28,717 nucleotides of DNA from Kingella_B sp963529665 (GTDB taxonomy: Bacteria > Pseudomonadota > Gammaproteobacteria > Burkholderiales > Neisseriaceae), in contig CAUSAG010000024.1 of assembly GCA_963529665.1 (NCBI GenBank), forward strand, positions 1 to 28,717, written 5' to 3'. Made by a program: the position numbers and the translations under genes. Of this stretch, positions 16,143 through 22,570 are shown piece by piece (position 1 is the stretch's first letter; every line of letters starts with the position of its first letter). The notes beneath the pieces are model-generated. The model saw nothing but the letters and a program-made list of their open reading frames with translations. It was not told where the DNA came from and ran no database searches.

Positions 16143-17036
16143 ATGAGCCGCAAGAAAAAGCCGCAAACCGAAAAACTCACCGAATTCCTCCGCCGCCTGC
16201 CCGCCGTGCGCGAGCCGATTGACAGCAACCGCGACCGCGACGGCCGCTGGCAGGTGCGGTTTTATCTGAATCTGGACCACCCTCTCGCATGGAATGTGGT
16301 GCAGGAGCTGGCGTTCGTGCTCAACTGGCTGTCCGTCAGCGAGCAGCTGCCCGCGCGCTTTTACCCCGTGTCGCCGCCGTCCTATCTCAACGGCGGGCCG
16401 CGCCAGTTTCTCGCGTGGATAATCGAGAGCGAATCACCCGAATTCACCGCCGACCAAGCCGCCGAATACCTCGCGGGCTATCTGCCCCAGCCGCCCGACG
16501 ATTTGAGCCAATGGAAAACCGACGCGCCCGCCAAGCGCGCAGGCGAAGCCGAATTTGAAGACTGCGAACAGCCGCTGACCGAAGACGACATCCAAGCAGC
16601 GGCAGAACAACTCGGCGCAGAGCTGCCTCACGCTTTCAGGCTGCATTACCGGCGCTACAACGGCGGCACCCCGCGCCTGTCGCTGTTTGTGAACGACGAA
16701 ATTGACTACGACGATATAGAAATCAGCCAGTTCATCCCCATCCGCTACGCCCATGAGTTTGCCGACGACCCCGAGTTCACACTGGAAGGCCGCGCCCTGA
16801 TGCACTGGGCGGCAGGCGAAGTGCCCAACACGCTCATCCCCTTTGCCATGGACTGGGGCGGCAACTACATCTGTCTGGAAAAAGGCAGCGGACGGATTGT
16901 CTATTACGTGCGCGATGTATGGCGCGACCACCTTTCCACCGAAGCCAATTTCGCCGCCAACAGCACGGTCATCGCCGAATCGTTCGACGCATTTTTGCTG
17001 GGTTTGCAGGAAAATCCCGAAGATTGGGAAGATTGA
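16143..17036 (+). CDS. SMI1/KNR4 (SUKH) domain immunity-type protein
   Basis: A 297-residue soluble, acidic protein. The C-terminal half resembles the SUKH fold: PLTEDDIQAAAEQLGAELP, then HYRRYNGGTP, the hydrophobic IPFAMDWGGNYICLE (about 233-247), and the closing ESFDAFLLGL helix. SUKH proteins are commonly immunity partners for polymorphic or contact-dependent toxins. The N-terminal half (WQVRFYLNLDHPLAWNVVQ onward) is a separate domain I do not recognise. No toxin gene is adjacent, so this is an orphan immunity gene or has another role. Codon use differs from the housekeeping genes (more CAG, CTG and GGCC contexts), which suggests transfer from another Neisseriaceae. An embedded uptake core lies near 16634. 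Confidence 0.75.
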   Translation: MSRKKKPQTEKLTEFLRRLPAVREPIDSNRDRDGRWQVRFYLNLDHPLAWNVVQELAFVLNWLSVSEQLPARFYPVSPPSYLNGGPRQFLAWIIESESPEFTADQAAEYLAGYLPQPPDDLSQWKTDAPAKRAGEAEFEDCEQPLTEDDIQAAAEQLGAELPHAFRLHYRRYNGGTPRLSLFVNDEIDYDDIEISQFIPIRYAHEFADDPEFTLEGRALMHWAAGEVPNTLIPFAMDWGGNYICLEKGSGRIVYYVRDVWRDHLSTEANFAANSTVIAESFDAFLLGLQENPEDWED

Positions 17037-17074
17037 AGCGCTAGGCAAAATCAGACGAAAGGCATCATGAAAAC

Positions 17075-18003
17075 ATGGATATAGAATTAAACAACGGGCG
17101 CATCATCGTGCCCCACCATCCCGAATTAAGCGTGTTCGCCCTCAACGTCCACCACGCCGAAGCAGGCGACGGCATCGCCCTGCCCATCATCATCCACAAC
17201 GGCGACTGGTTCGTCAGCAACGGATTTTTCTACGGCAGCGGCTATGCGGATTGCTGGCAGATGGACGATGCGGAAAATTTGAAACACAACATCGACAAAG
17301 GCTGGCTGGCGGCGCACATCCCCGACCGCAGCAAAACCAACTTCAGCACCCTGGGCTATCGGCAAACCGACGATGGGCGCTGGCTGTTTGACCGCGAAAC
17401 ATATAAGGCACACGCGCTTGGGCTGCTCAACCAATTGCCGCATCCGTCCGAACCGCGCCCGCAGCCAAGCCAGCGCCTGCTTTCCGAAACCGTTTTTATC
17501 GGCAGGACGGCGAAAAACGGGAGACGGGACAAAATTTTGCCGCAGCGTATCGCCATAACGGCTTGTATTATTTTGTTAATTTGGTGGTTTACGCCGACGA
17601 CGGCATAGAAATCGGCTACCTGCTCGAAAAAATCCGACTGCACAGGAAAAGCATCGCGGCAGCGTTGGACAACGGCGATTTAAGCCTGTCGCCGCCCGCA
17701 GGCACACGGCTGCACATCGGCAGCTTGGGCAGCGTGCTGCTGCATGACGAATACGACGGAACGGACGCAGATGATTTCCTTTTGGAATTGGACGACGCCT
17801 TGGCACAACTCAACGGGCTGCCGACAACGGGCGACAAATTCTTGGCGGCGGCAGAGGCTTATCAAACCGAGCCGTCGCCAGAAAACAAACAGCGCGTGAA
17901 GGCGGCTTTTGAAGCAATGCCCTCGATGACCGCTTTGGCGCTGGAAGATGAATTGTGGGACATCGGGCTGGAGAATTATTGGTTGAAGGATGGAAAAGAG
18001 TGA
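17075..18003 (+). pseudogene. Frameshifted gene of unknown family, likely accessory/immunity-associated
   Basis: Two overlapping open frames (17075-17608 and 17563-18003) read as one protein if a single T is added to the T5 run at 17493-17497. The first frame gives ...LLSETVF and the restored frame continues YRQDGEKRETGQNFAAAYRH into the second half. The repaired protein would be about 309 residues. As it stands, the first frame runs off into a basic, hydrophobic tail. The N-terminal half starts MDIELNNGRIIVPHHPELSV. The C-terminal half is acidic with helical segments. It follows the SUKH gene by 38 nt on the same strand and shares its codon habit, so the two probably arrived together. I do not know the family. 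A sequencing error cannot be excluded. Confidence 0.7.
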
Positions 18004-18009
18004 ACGCGC

Positions 18010-18050
18010 GAGGCAGCCTGAAAACCCCAACATCCTTTTCAGGCTGCCTC
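18010..18050. terminator. Uptake-sequence hairpin
   Basis: Perfect 15-bp stem GAGGCAGCCTGAAAA / TTTTCAGGCTGCCTC, 7 nt after the stop of the frameshifted gene. Further single uptake cores follow at 18063-18074 and near 18158. Confidence 0.75.
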
Positions 18051-18170
18051 AACATCCCCATTAGGCAGCCTGAAACCCGCCCAACAAAAAACGACCAGAT
18101 GCCCATCAAGCATACAGTCGTTTTCTTATTTTTTAACTTCGTTAAAGCCTTTGGCTTTCAGGCTGCCGAT

Positions 18171-18794
18171 TTACAGCGCAGCGTCAAAGCGCTCTTGCAC
18201 TTTATCCCAGTTCACCACGTTCCAGAATTCTTTGATGTAATCGGGGCGGCGGTTTTGGAATTTCAAGTAATACGCGTGTTCCCAAACATCCAACACCATT
18301 AGCGGCACGCCTTCGCAGCCAGCAATGGCTTTGCCCATTAAGGGGCTGTCTTGGTTGGGGGTGGAAACGATTTGTAGCTTGCCGCCGTTTAACACCAGCC
18401 AAGCCCAGCCTGATGCGAAGCGGGTTTGCGCGGCTTTTTCAAACTCGGCTTGGAAGGCTTCCACGCTGCCAAAATCTCGTTCAATCGCAGCTTTCAGGCT
18501 GCCTGAAAGCGTTGTGCCTTGTTTCAGGTTTTGCCAGAAGAATGAATGGTTGGCATGACCGCCCACGTTGTTGCGCACGGGCATTTGCTTATCAGCGGGC
18601 AGCTCTGCCACGCGCGCAATCAGCGCTTCTGGCGATAGATTTTGGAACTCGGCAGGCAGGCTTTCAACCGCTGCGTTGGCGTTGTTCACATAGGTTTGAT
18701 GGTGTTTGCTGTGGTGGATTTCCAAGGTTTGCGCGTCGTAATAGGGTTCTAGCGCATCGTAGGCAAAGCCTAGCTCGGGGAGTGTGTAAGCCAT
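18171..18794 (-). CDS. sodA: Superoxide dismutase [Mn], SodA type
   Basis: A 207-residue Fe/Mn-family superoxide dismutase, strikingly similar to E. coli SodA over its length (for example EIHHSKHHQTYVNNANAA and KFQNRRPDYIKEFWNVVNWD). Metal ligands are His27, His83, Asp169 and His173 (DVWEHAYY). Gln148 in NQDSPLMG, together with the GGHANHS context, points to manganese rather than iron. It is cytoplasmic, with no signal peptide. AAGGAA lies before the ATG on the minus strand. The promoter is listed separately, and a MITE sits just upstream of it. An uptake-like TTTCAGGCTGCCTGAAA palindrome is embedded near 18491-18507. Confidence 0.95.
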   Translation of the reverse strand: MAYTLPELGFAYDALEPYYDAQTLEIHHSKHHQTYVNNANAAVESLPAEFQNLSPEALIARVAELPADKQMPVRNNVGGHANHSFFWQNLKQGTTLSGSLKAAIERDFGSVEAFQAEFEKAAQTRFASGWAWLVLNGGKLQIVSTPNQDSPLMGKAIAGCEGVPLMVLDVWEHAYYLKFQNRRPDYIKEFWNVVNWDKVQERFDAAL

Positions 18795-18831
18795 TTTGTT
18801 TTCCTTTTTTGGCGTGGTTGTGAAATGGCGG

Positions 18832-18860
18832 ATAATAGACTGTTAATCACTATTGGGCAA
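18832..18860 (-). promoter_or_regulatory. Promoter of sodA
   Basis: On the minus strand: -35 TTGCCC (18860-18855), 17-nt spacer, -10 TATTAT (18837-18832). It lies 38 nt before the sodA start. I saw no Fur-box-like palindrome over it. Confidence 0.6.
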
Positions 18861-18882
18861 GCGTTTAGCCATTAAAGATTTT

Positions 18883-19024
18883 GGTGGTGTCCTAAAAAGT
18901 ATGCTGACATAAAACGTCAAGCCAATAACGACATTTCTATCATACAAAATTTCCTGTTAAAACAGCGGAATTTGGCTAATTTAAATTACTAAAAAACAAG
19001 CAGCATACTTTTTAGGACACCACC
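18883..19024. mobile_element. MITE, 142 bp, with perfect 24-bp terminal inverted repeats
   Basis: The ends begin GGTGGTGTCCTAAAAAGT and are perfect inverted repeats over 24 bases (18883-18906 and 19001-19024). The element is flanked by an exact 8-bp target duplication AAGATTTT (18875-18882 and 19025-19032). The 94-bp AT-rich interior has no open frame but contains GCCAA/TTGGC and CTGTT/ACAG partial palindromes. The size, clean ends and intact duplication indicate a fairly recent non-autonomous insertion moved by a transposase elsewhere. The 8-bp duplication would fit the IS1595 family among others; that assignment is an inference. It separates the sodA promoter from the downstream M16 gene. 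Confidence 0.9.
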
Positions 19025-19248
19025 AAGATTTTTATAGTGCAGACAATGCGGCAGCCTGAAAAACGGATGGGTGCAAATGCGCGATAAATAGGCGTTGGCA
19101 ACGGGCGGATTTTTTGTTGCAGCCATACTATTGCCGCGCCCCCAAGCCATCAAGGCAGCCTGAAAGCAAAGCTAAACCGCTTCGTATTCCACCCATCCCT
19201 AATCTGTTCTACAATCCGCCGCTTTATCCCACCCGAAAGCCCATCATC
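19025..19248. other. Intergenic region upstream of the M16 gene
   Basis: Contains two direct uptake sequences (about 19050-19060 and 19154-19165) and a probable -10 TACAAT at 19210-19215 followed by CCGCCGC, 34 nt before the M16 start. The frame is open from 19114, but translation from there would run through an uptake sequence ahead of the promoter. Confidence 0.6.
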
Positions 19249-20559
19249 ATGCGCCTGAAAAATCTCTTTCCCCTAGCCCTGCTACTTGCCAGCACTTTTG
19301 CCCAAGCCGTTGCCATCCAGCGCTGGCACAACGCCAATGGCACGCAAATTTTGCTGGTTGAGCGCCACGAATTGCCGATTGTGGATTACGCCGTGATTTT
19401 CAAAGGCGCAGGCAGCACCGCCGAGCCCGATGGCAAAAGCGACATCGCCACCGCCACCGCTTCCATGCTCACTCGCGGCACGCAAAAGCTAGACGAAGAA
19501 ACCTTCATCGCGCGCATAAACGACCTTGGTTCCAGCATTTCAGGCAGCAGCAGCTTTGAATACAGCATTTTTTCCTTTCGCAGCCTAAGCGACAGCAGCA
19601 AACTCGCCCCCACCGCCGATTTGCTCAACCAAGCGCTCACGCAACCTCGCTTTGAGCAAGCCGTGCTAGAACGCCTGCAAAACCGCGCCGTACTCGCGCT
19701 GCGCCAAGCGCAAAGCTATCCTGCCTACATCACCAACCGCGAGCAAACCAAGCTCAACTACCCCAGCCATCCTTACGGCAAACCTGCCTACCGCAGCGAG
19801 CAGAGCATCCGCGCCGTAACGCTGAACGACATTCAAACCTTCCATCAACAACACTACGCCCAAGACAACGCCATCGTTGCCATTGTGGGCGACATCAACC
19901 GCAGCCAAGCCGAGCAACTGGTGGTGCAAACGCTGAACGGCTTACCGCAAAAAGCGCAAAACCACAGCCCCACCCCGCCCGTGCCCTACCACGGTGGACA
20001 CATCAGCCGCATCTCCTTTGCTGCCAGCACGCAAACCCAAATCAGCATCGGCTTGCCCGTTTTAAAATACAACGACCCCGATTATTTCGCCCTGATTGTG
20101 GGCAACTACATTCTCGGCGGCGGCGGATTTGACAGCCGCCTGATGAAAGAATTGCGCGACAAACACGGCTACACCTACGGCGTAACCAGCAGCTTCGCCG
20201 CCTACGAGCAAGCCGCCCCGTTTAATATCAGCTTTGGCACAGAACGCAAAAACAGCGAAGCCGCCCTTGCCGCCGCGCAAAAAGTGCTTGCCGATTTCGT
20301 TGCCAACGGCGTAACCGAAGACGAACTCAAACAAGCCAAAGCCCACATCACGGGCAGCTTCCCGCTGCGCTTTGACAGCAACGCCAAACTCATCGGCAAC
20401 CTTGTTGTGATCGGCTTATACAACCGCCCAACCGATTGGCTGGACACTTACAACAGCAAAATCAACGCCATCAGCGCCGACGACATCAAAGCCGCATGGC
20501 AACACCACATCAAGCCCGAGCAGATGAATATTGTGGTAACAGGTGGCGAGCAGAAATAG
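19249..20559 (+). CDS. M16-family peptidase homologue lacking the HXXEH zinc motif
   Basis: A 436-residue exported protein. The signal peptide MRLKNLFPLALLLASTFAQA ends near residue 20. The body has the M16 (insulinase/mitochondrial processing peptidase) two-lobe fold, with NGTQILLVERHELPIVDYAV at the N-terminus and the C-lobe GGGGFDSRLMKELRDKHGYTYGV (about 286-308). The segment where HXXEH should lie reads GKSDIATATASML (62-74), so there is no zinc site. Such members are normally the non-catalytic partner of an active M16 protein encoded next door. Here the upstream neighbour is sodA and the downstream one a toxin remnant, so the partner must be elsewhere or lost. I chose the ATG at 19249 because it begins the signal peptide and follows the -10. 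Confidence 0.88.
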   Translation: MRLKNLFPLALLLASTFAQAVAIQRWHNANGTQILLVERHELPIVDYAVIFKGAGSTAEPDGKSDIATATASMLTRGTQKLDEETFIARINDLGSSISGSSSFEYSIFSFRSLSDSSKLAPTADLLNQALTQPRFEQAVLERLQNRAVLALRQAQSYPAYITNREQTKLNYPSHPYGKPAYRSEQSIRAVTLNDIQTFHQQHYAQDNAIVAIVGDINRSQAEQLVVQTLNGLPQKAQNHSPTPPVPYHGGHISRISFAASTQTQISIGLPVLKYNDPDYFALIVGNYILGGGGFDSRLMKELRDKHGYTYGVTSSFAAYEQAAPFNISFGTERKNSEAALAAAQKVLADFVANGVTEDELKQAKAHITGSFPLRFDSNAKLIGNLVVIGLYNRPTDWLDTYNSKINAISADDIKAAWQHHIKPEQMNIVVTGGEQK

Positions 20560-20617
20560 TGGGCAACTCGTGCGGTGGTTGTTGCGCAGCATTGTTATGC
20601 GTATCGCCCTGTAATAC

Positions 20618-20658
20618 AGGCAGCCTGAAAAGCCGAAATTTGCGTTTTCAGGCTGCCT
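20618..20658. terminator. Uptake-sequence hairpin after the M16 gene
   Basis: Perfect 14-bp pair AGGCAGCCTGAAAA / TTTTCAGGCTGCCT. Confidence 0.7.
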
Positions 20659-20669
20659 TGATAGCCATA

Positions 20670-20698
20670 AGTCGGGCATCAATGCCCGACCTACTACT
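20670..20698. repeat. GTCGGGCAT palindromic repeat, left copy
   Basis: A 29-nt unit (AGTCGGGCATC, then AATGCCCGACCTACTACT) that matches 21591-21619 with one mismatch in direct orientation. The palindromic arms are GTCGGGCAT/ATGCCCGAC. The toxin remnant begins immediately after it. Confidence 0.8.
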
Positions 20699-20848
20699 GC
20701 AGAAAATGCAGCCTGTGTAGCAGATCAATTAGAAAGTGCAGATGCATTTGTTAAAGAACAAATCTCAAAAGGGCTTATGTCCAAAACAAAAGCAAATAAA
20801 TTTATGGAAAATGCTCTACAACAAATAGGAAAAAATGTTTTTGGTTAA
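20699..20848 (+). pseudogene. C-terminal remnant of a lost polymorphic toxin
   Basis: A 49-codon AT-rich in-frame segment with no plausible start, reading AENAACVADQLESADAFVKE through to ...NALQQIGKNVFG and stop. It appears abruptly at the end of the GTCGGGCAT repeat and differs in composition from everything upstream. Its stop codon overlaps the ribosome site of the immunity-like gene that follows, the usual toxin-immunity spacing. I infer it is the tail of a toxin domain whose main part was lost or left behind. The toxin type cannot be identified from the tail. Confidence 0.6.
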
Positions 20849-20858
20849 GGAGTTTATT

Positions 20859-21425
20859 ATGGAAAATATAGTTGATATCATGAGTGATGCTATTTTTAAT
20901 GATTTAAGTAAAATGGTTTCAAATAGGAACGAACCTTACGCCATCTCTCTTGTATGTAATGATGAAATGAGTAACTTTTTTTTAGCACTGTCAGATTTAG
21001 AAAGTTTAGATAGATTAATATCTAAAAATAACATAAAAAATAATGATGATTTTTTATATTACAAATGGTCTCCAAATGAATGGGATAATTTAAGCTATAA
21101 TTTGGAGAATAGTAAGCTAAAAGAATTCAATAAACAGCTATATCAATATGCAAATATAGACAAAAATAATTTTGACAAATATAGAGAATACATGTTTGAT
21201 ACATGTATATCATCGCTTATTAATGTAAAATCAAAGATAGATACCATTGGAATTAATAGAAATATTCCTGTTTTCATCTCTTTTACAGATATATCAAAAT
21301 TAGAGGAAATACAGAACTATTCTGCATATAGAATTAACTCCCAACCTGTATATGAAATATTTAAAGATAGATTCATTGAATTAGATTGGGGAAAAGATCT
21401 TGGTCAATGTCATCCTTTTGAATAG
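20859..21425 (+). CDS. DUF4303-like immunity-type protein
   Basis: A 188-residue acidic protein rich in Asn, Lys, Ile and Asp, encoded by markedly AT-rich DNA unlike the host genes. It resembles the DUF4303 family in order and spacing: an early strand AISLVCNDEMSNFFLALS, a central WSPNEW, and a late FISFTDISKLEE with a C-terminal F-K-D-R-F helix. DUF4303 proteins are often found beside polymorphic toxins. I chose the ATG at 20859 because AAGGAG (20847-20852) is 6 nt before it; this site overlaps the stop of the preceding toxin remnant. The family call is from memory of the pattern and is moderate. The function is inferred from context. Confidence 0.65.
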   Translation: MENIVDIMSDAIFNDLSKMVSNRNEPYAISLVCNDEMSNFFLALSDLESLDRLISKNNIKNNDDFLYYKWSPNEWDNLSYNLENSKLKEFNKQLYQYANIDKNNFDKYREYMFDTCISSLINVKSKIDTIGINRNIPVFISFTDISKLEEIQNYSAYRINSQPVYEIFKDRFIELDWGKDLGQCHPFE

Positions 21426-21432
21426 TAACCAC

Positions 21433-21482
21433 AGCAAGCGTAGCCCGCGTGGTAGGGTGTGTGCGGAACGCACGCACGCGGC
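21433..21482 (+). repeat. Dispersed hairpin repeat, copy 1
   Basis: Starts AGCAAGCGTAGCC and contains GGTAGGGTGTGT and ACGCACGCGG. The hairpin stem GTGTGTGCG / CGCACGCAC has loop GAA (21457-21477). It is shared with 25447-25467 (minus strand) and 28282-28333. Confidence 0.85.
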
Positions 21483-21488
21483 TTCAGC

Positions 21489-21523
21489 TTTCAGGTAGCC
21501 CATTCTCTCTAGGCTACCTGAAA
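21489..21523. repeat. Inverted pair of Eikenella-dialect uptake sequences
   Basis: TTTCAGGTAGCC (21489-21500) and AGGCTACCTGAAA (21511-21523). AGGCTACCTGAA matches, as I recall it, the Eikenella dialect (AG-eikDUS) rather than the resident AGGCAGCCTGAA. It would also act as a hairpin terminator for the AT-rich gene. Confidence 0.75.
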
Positions 21524-21551
21524 GCGCAGCTTCAACGCAGTTAAAAAAGCC

Positions 21552-21619
21552 GTAGGTCGGGCATTGATGCCCGACAAATTCCATCCGCAAAGTCGGGCAT
21601 AAATGCCCGACCTACTACT
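21552..21619. repeat. Paired GTCGGGCAT palindromic repeats, right copy
   Basis: Two inverted units, GTAGGTCGGGCATTGATGCC... (21552-21575) and AGTCGGGCAT...CCTACTACT (21591-21619). Each is a palindrome and they are inverted to each other, so the whole 66-nt block can fold as one long hairpin. The second unit is a direct repeat of 20670-20698. Confidence 0.85.
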
Positions 21620-21644
21620 TTCTGCCAACATCACGCCAACCCAA

Positions 21645-21702
21645 GGGCAGCCTGAAAAAGTATTCATCCACCGCCCACACCAAACATCATTTTCAGGCTG
21701 CC
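21645..21702. terminator. Inverted resident uptake pair
   Basis: GGCAGCCTGAAAA and TTTTCAGGCTGCC, 31 nt apart, upstream of the DUF4230 gene. No gene is seen in 21426-21782 besides these repeats. Confidence 0.55.
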
Positions 21703-21782
21703 ATCCACCACCCAATCACACCCTTGATTTCCCAATCCAAGCAACCATTTAAAAGCAGTCTGCCCCCCCTACCCATCGCACC

Positions 21783-22427
21783 ATGAAAAAAACCTTCCAC
21801 CTGCTTATCCTTCTCGCCCTAATCGCCAGCGCGTGGCATTACCGCGCCCCGCTGCTCGCGCTGGTTCACCGCATCACGCAGCCCCAAAGCCCGCATCAAA
21901 TCATCAACCAAGCCAGCGTGCTGCGCCAAATTCAAGACATCAACCGCCTAGAAAGCACCGCCTACCACATTGACACCATCATCAAAACCGAAAAGCAAGG
22001 CAACTGGTATGCCCTGTGGCAAGACAGCCAAAAAGGCATTTTCACCGCGCGGGGCAGCGTGGTGGCGGGGCTGGATTTAAACCAGCTCACCGAACGCAAC
22101 ATCCAAATTCTTGATAACCAAAGCATCATCATCAACCTGCCGCCCGTGGAAATCCTATCCGTGCAGCTAGACAAAATTGACGTGTACGACATCCGCACAG
22201 GCGCGTTCAACCTTTACCAAACCGATTTAAACGTACTTGCCGAAGTGCAATACCACGCCAAACAGCAAATCCTGCGCCAAGCCTGCGCCGACCAAATCTT
22301 GCAACGCGCCAGCGAACGCAGCAAAAGCCAAATTGAGCAACTGTTCGCGCTCACGCCGCTGAAAGTTTCCGTTTACACCCCCGCCGCCTTGCCCGAATGC
22401 AAGATTAAAAACAAGGCGCAAAAATAG
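21783..22427 (+). CDS. DUF4230 domain protein, membrane-anchored
   Basis: A 214-residue protein with one N-terminal hydrophobic anchor (about 5-18), so most of it is probably periplasmic. The body resembles DUF4230: LESTAYHIDTIIKTEKQG, the conserved ARGSVVAGLDLNQLTERNIQ (about 91-110), INLPPVEILSVQLD, then a long C-terminal amphipathic helix. The role of this family is not established. There is no obvious operon partner. Confidence 0.75.
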   Translation: MKKTFHLLILLALIASAWHYRAPLLALVHRITQPQSPHQIINQASVLRQIQDINRLESTAYHIDTIIKTEKQGNWYALWQDSQKGIFTARGSVVAGLDLNQLTERNIQILDNQSIIINLPPVEILSVQLDKIDVYDIRTGAFNLYQTDLNVLAEVQYHAKQQILRQACADQILQRASERSKSQIEQLFALTPLKVSVYTPAALPECKIKNKAQK

Positions 22428-22513
22428 TTTTCAGGCTACCTTCAATCATCATCCATCCGATTAAGGCAGCCTGAAAATGGCAAATCTAATTTGGGCAAAA
22501 TATGTATCAAAAC

Positions 22514-22557
22514 GTTTTCAGGCTGCCTCAACAGCATTATTGAGGCAGCCTGAAAAC
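22514..22557. terminator. Uptake-sequence terminator between convergent genes
   Basis: A perfect 17-bp stem GTTTTCAGGCTGCCTCA / TGAGGCAGCCTGAAAAC with a 10-nt loop. A further direct copy lies near 22464-22476, and a variant TTTTCAGGCTACC follows the DUF4230 stop. Confidence 0.8.
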
Positions 22558-22570
22558 ATTGTTGCGCGGC

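Noticed and set aside
20835..20858. Earlier start for the DUF4303-like gene
   Set aside because: It would lie inside the toxin remnant and has no ribosome site. The AAGGAG before 20859 is decisive.
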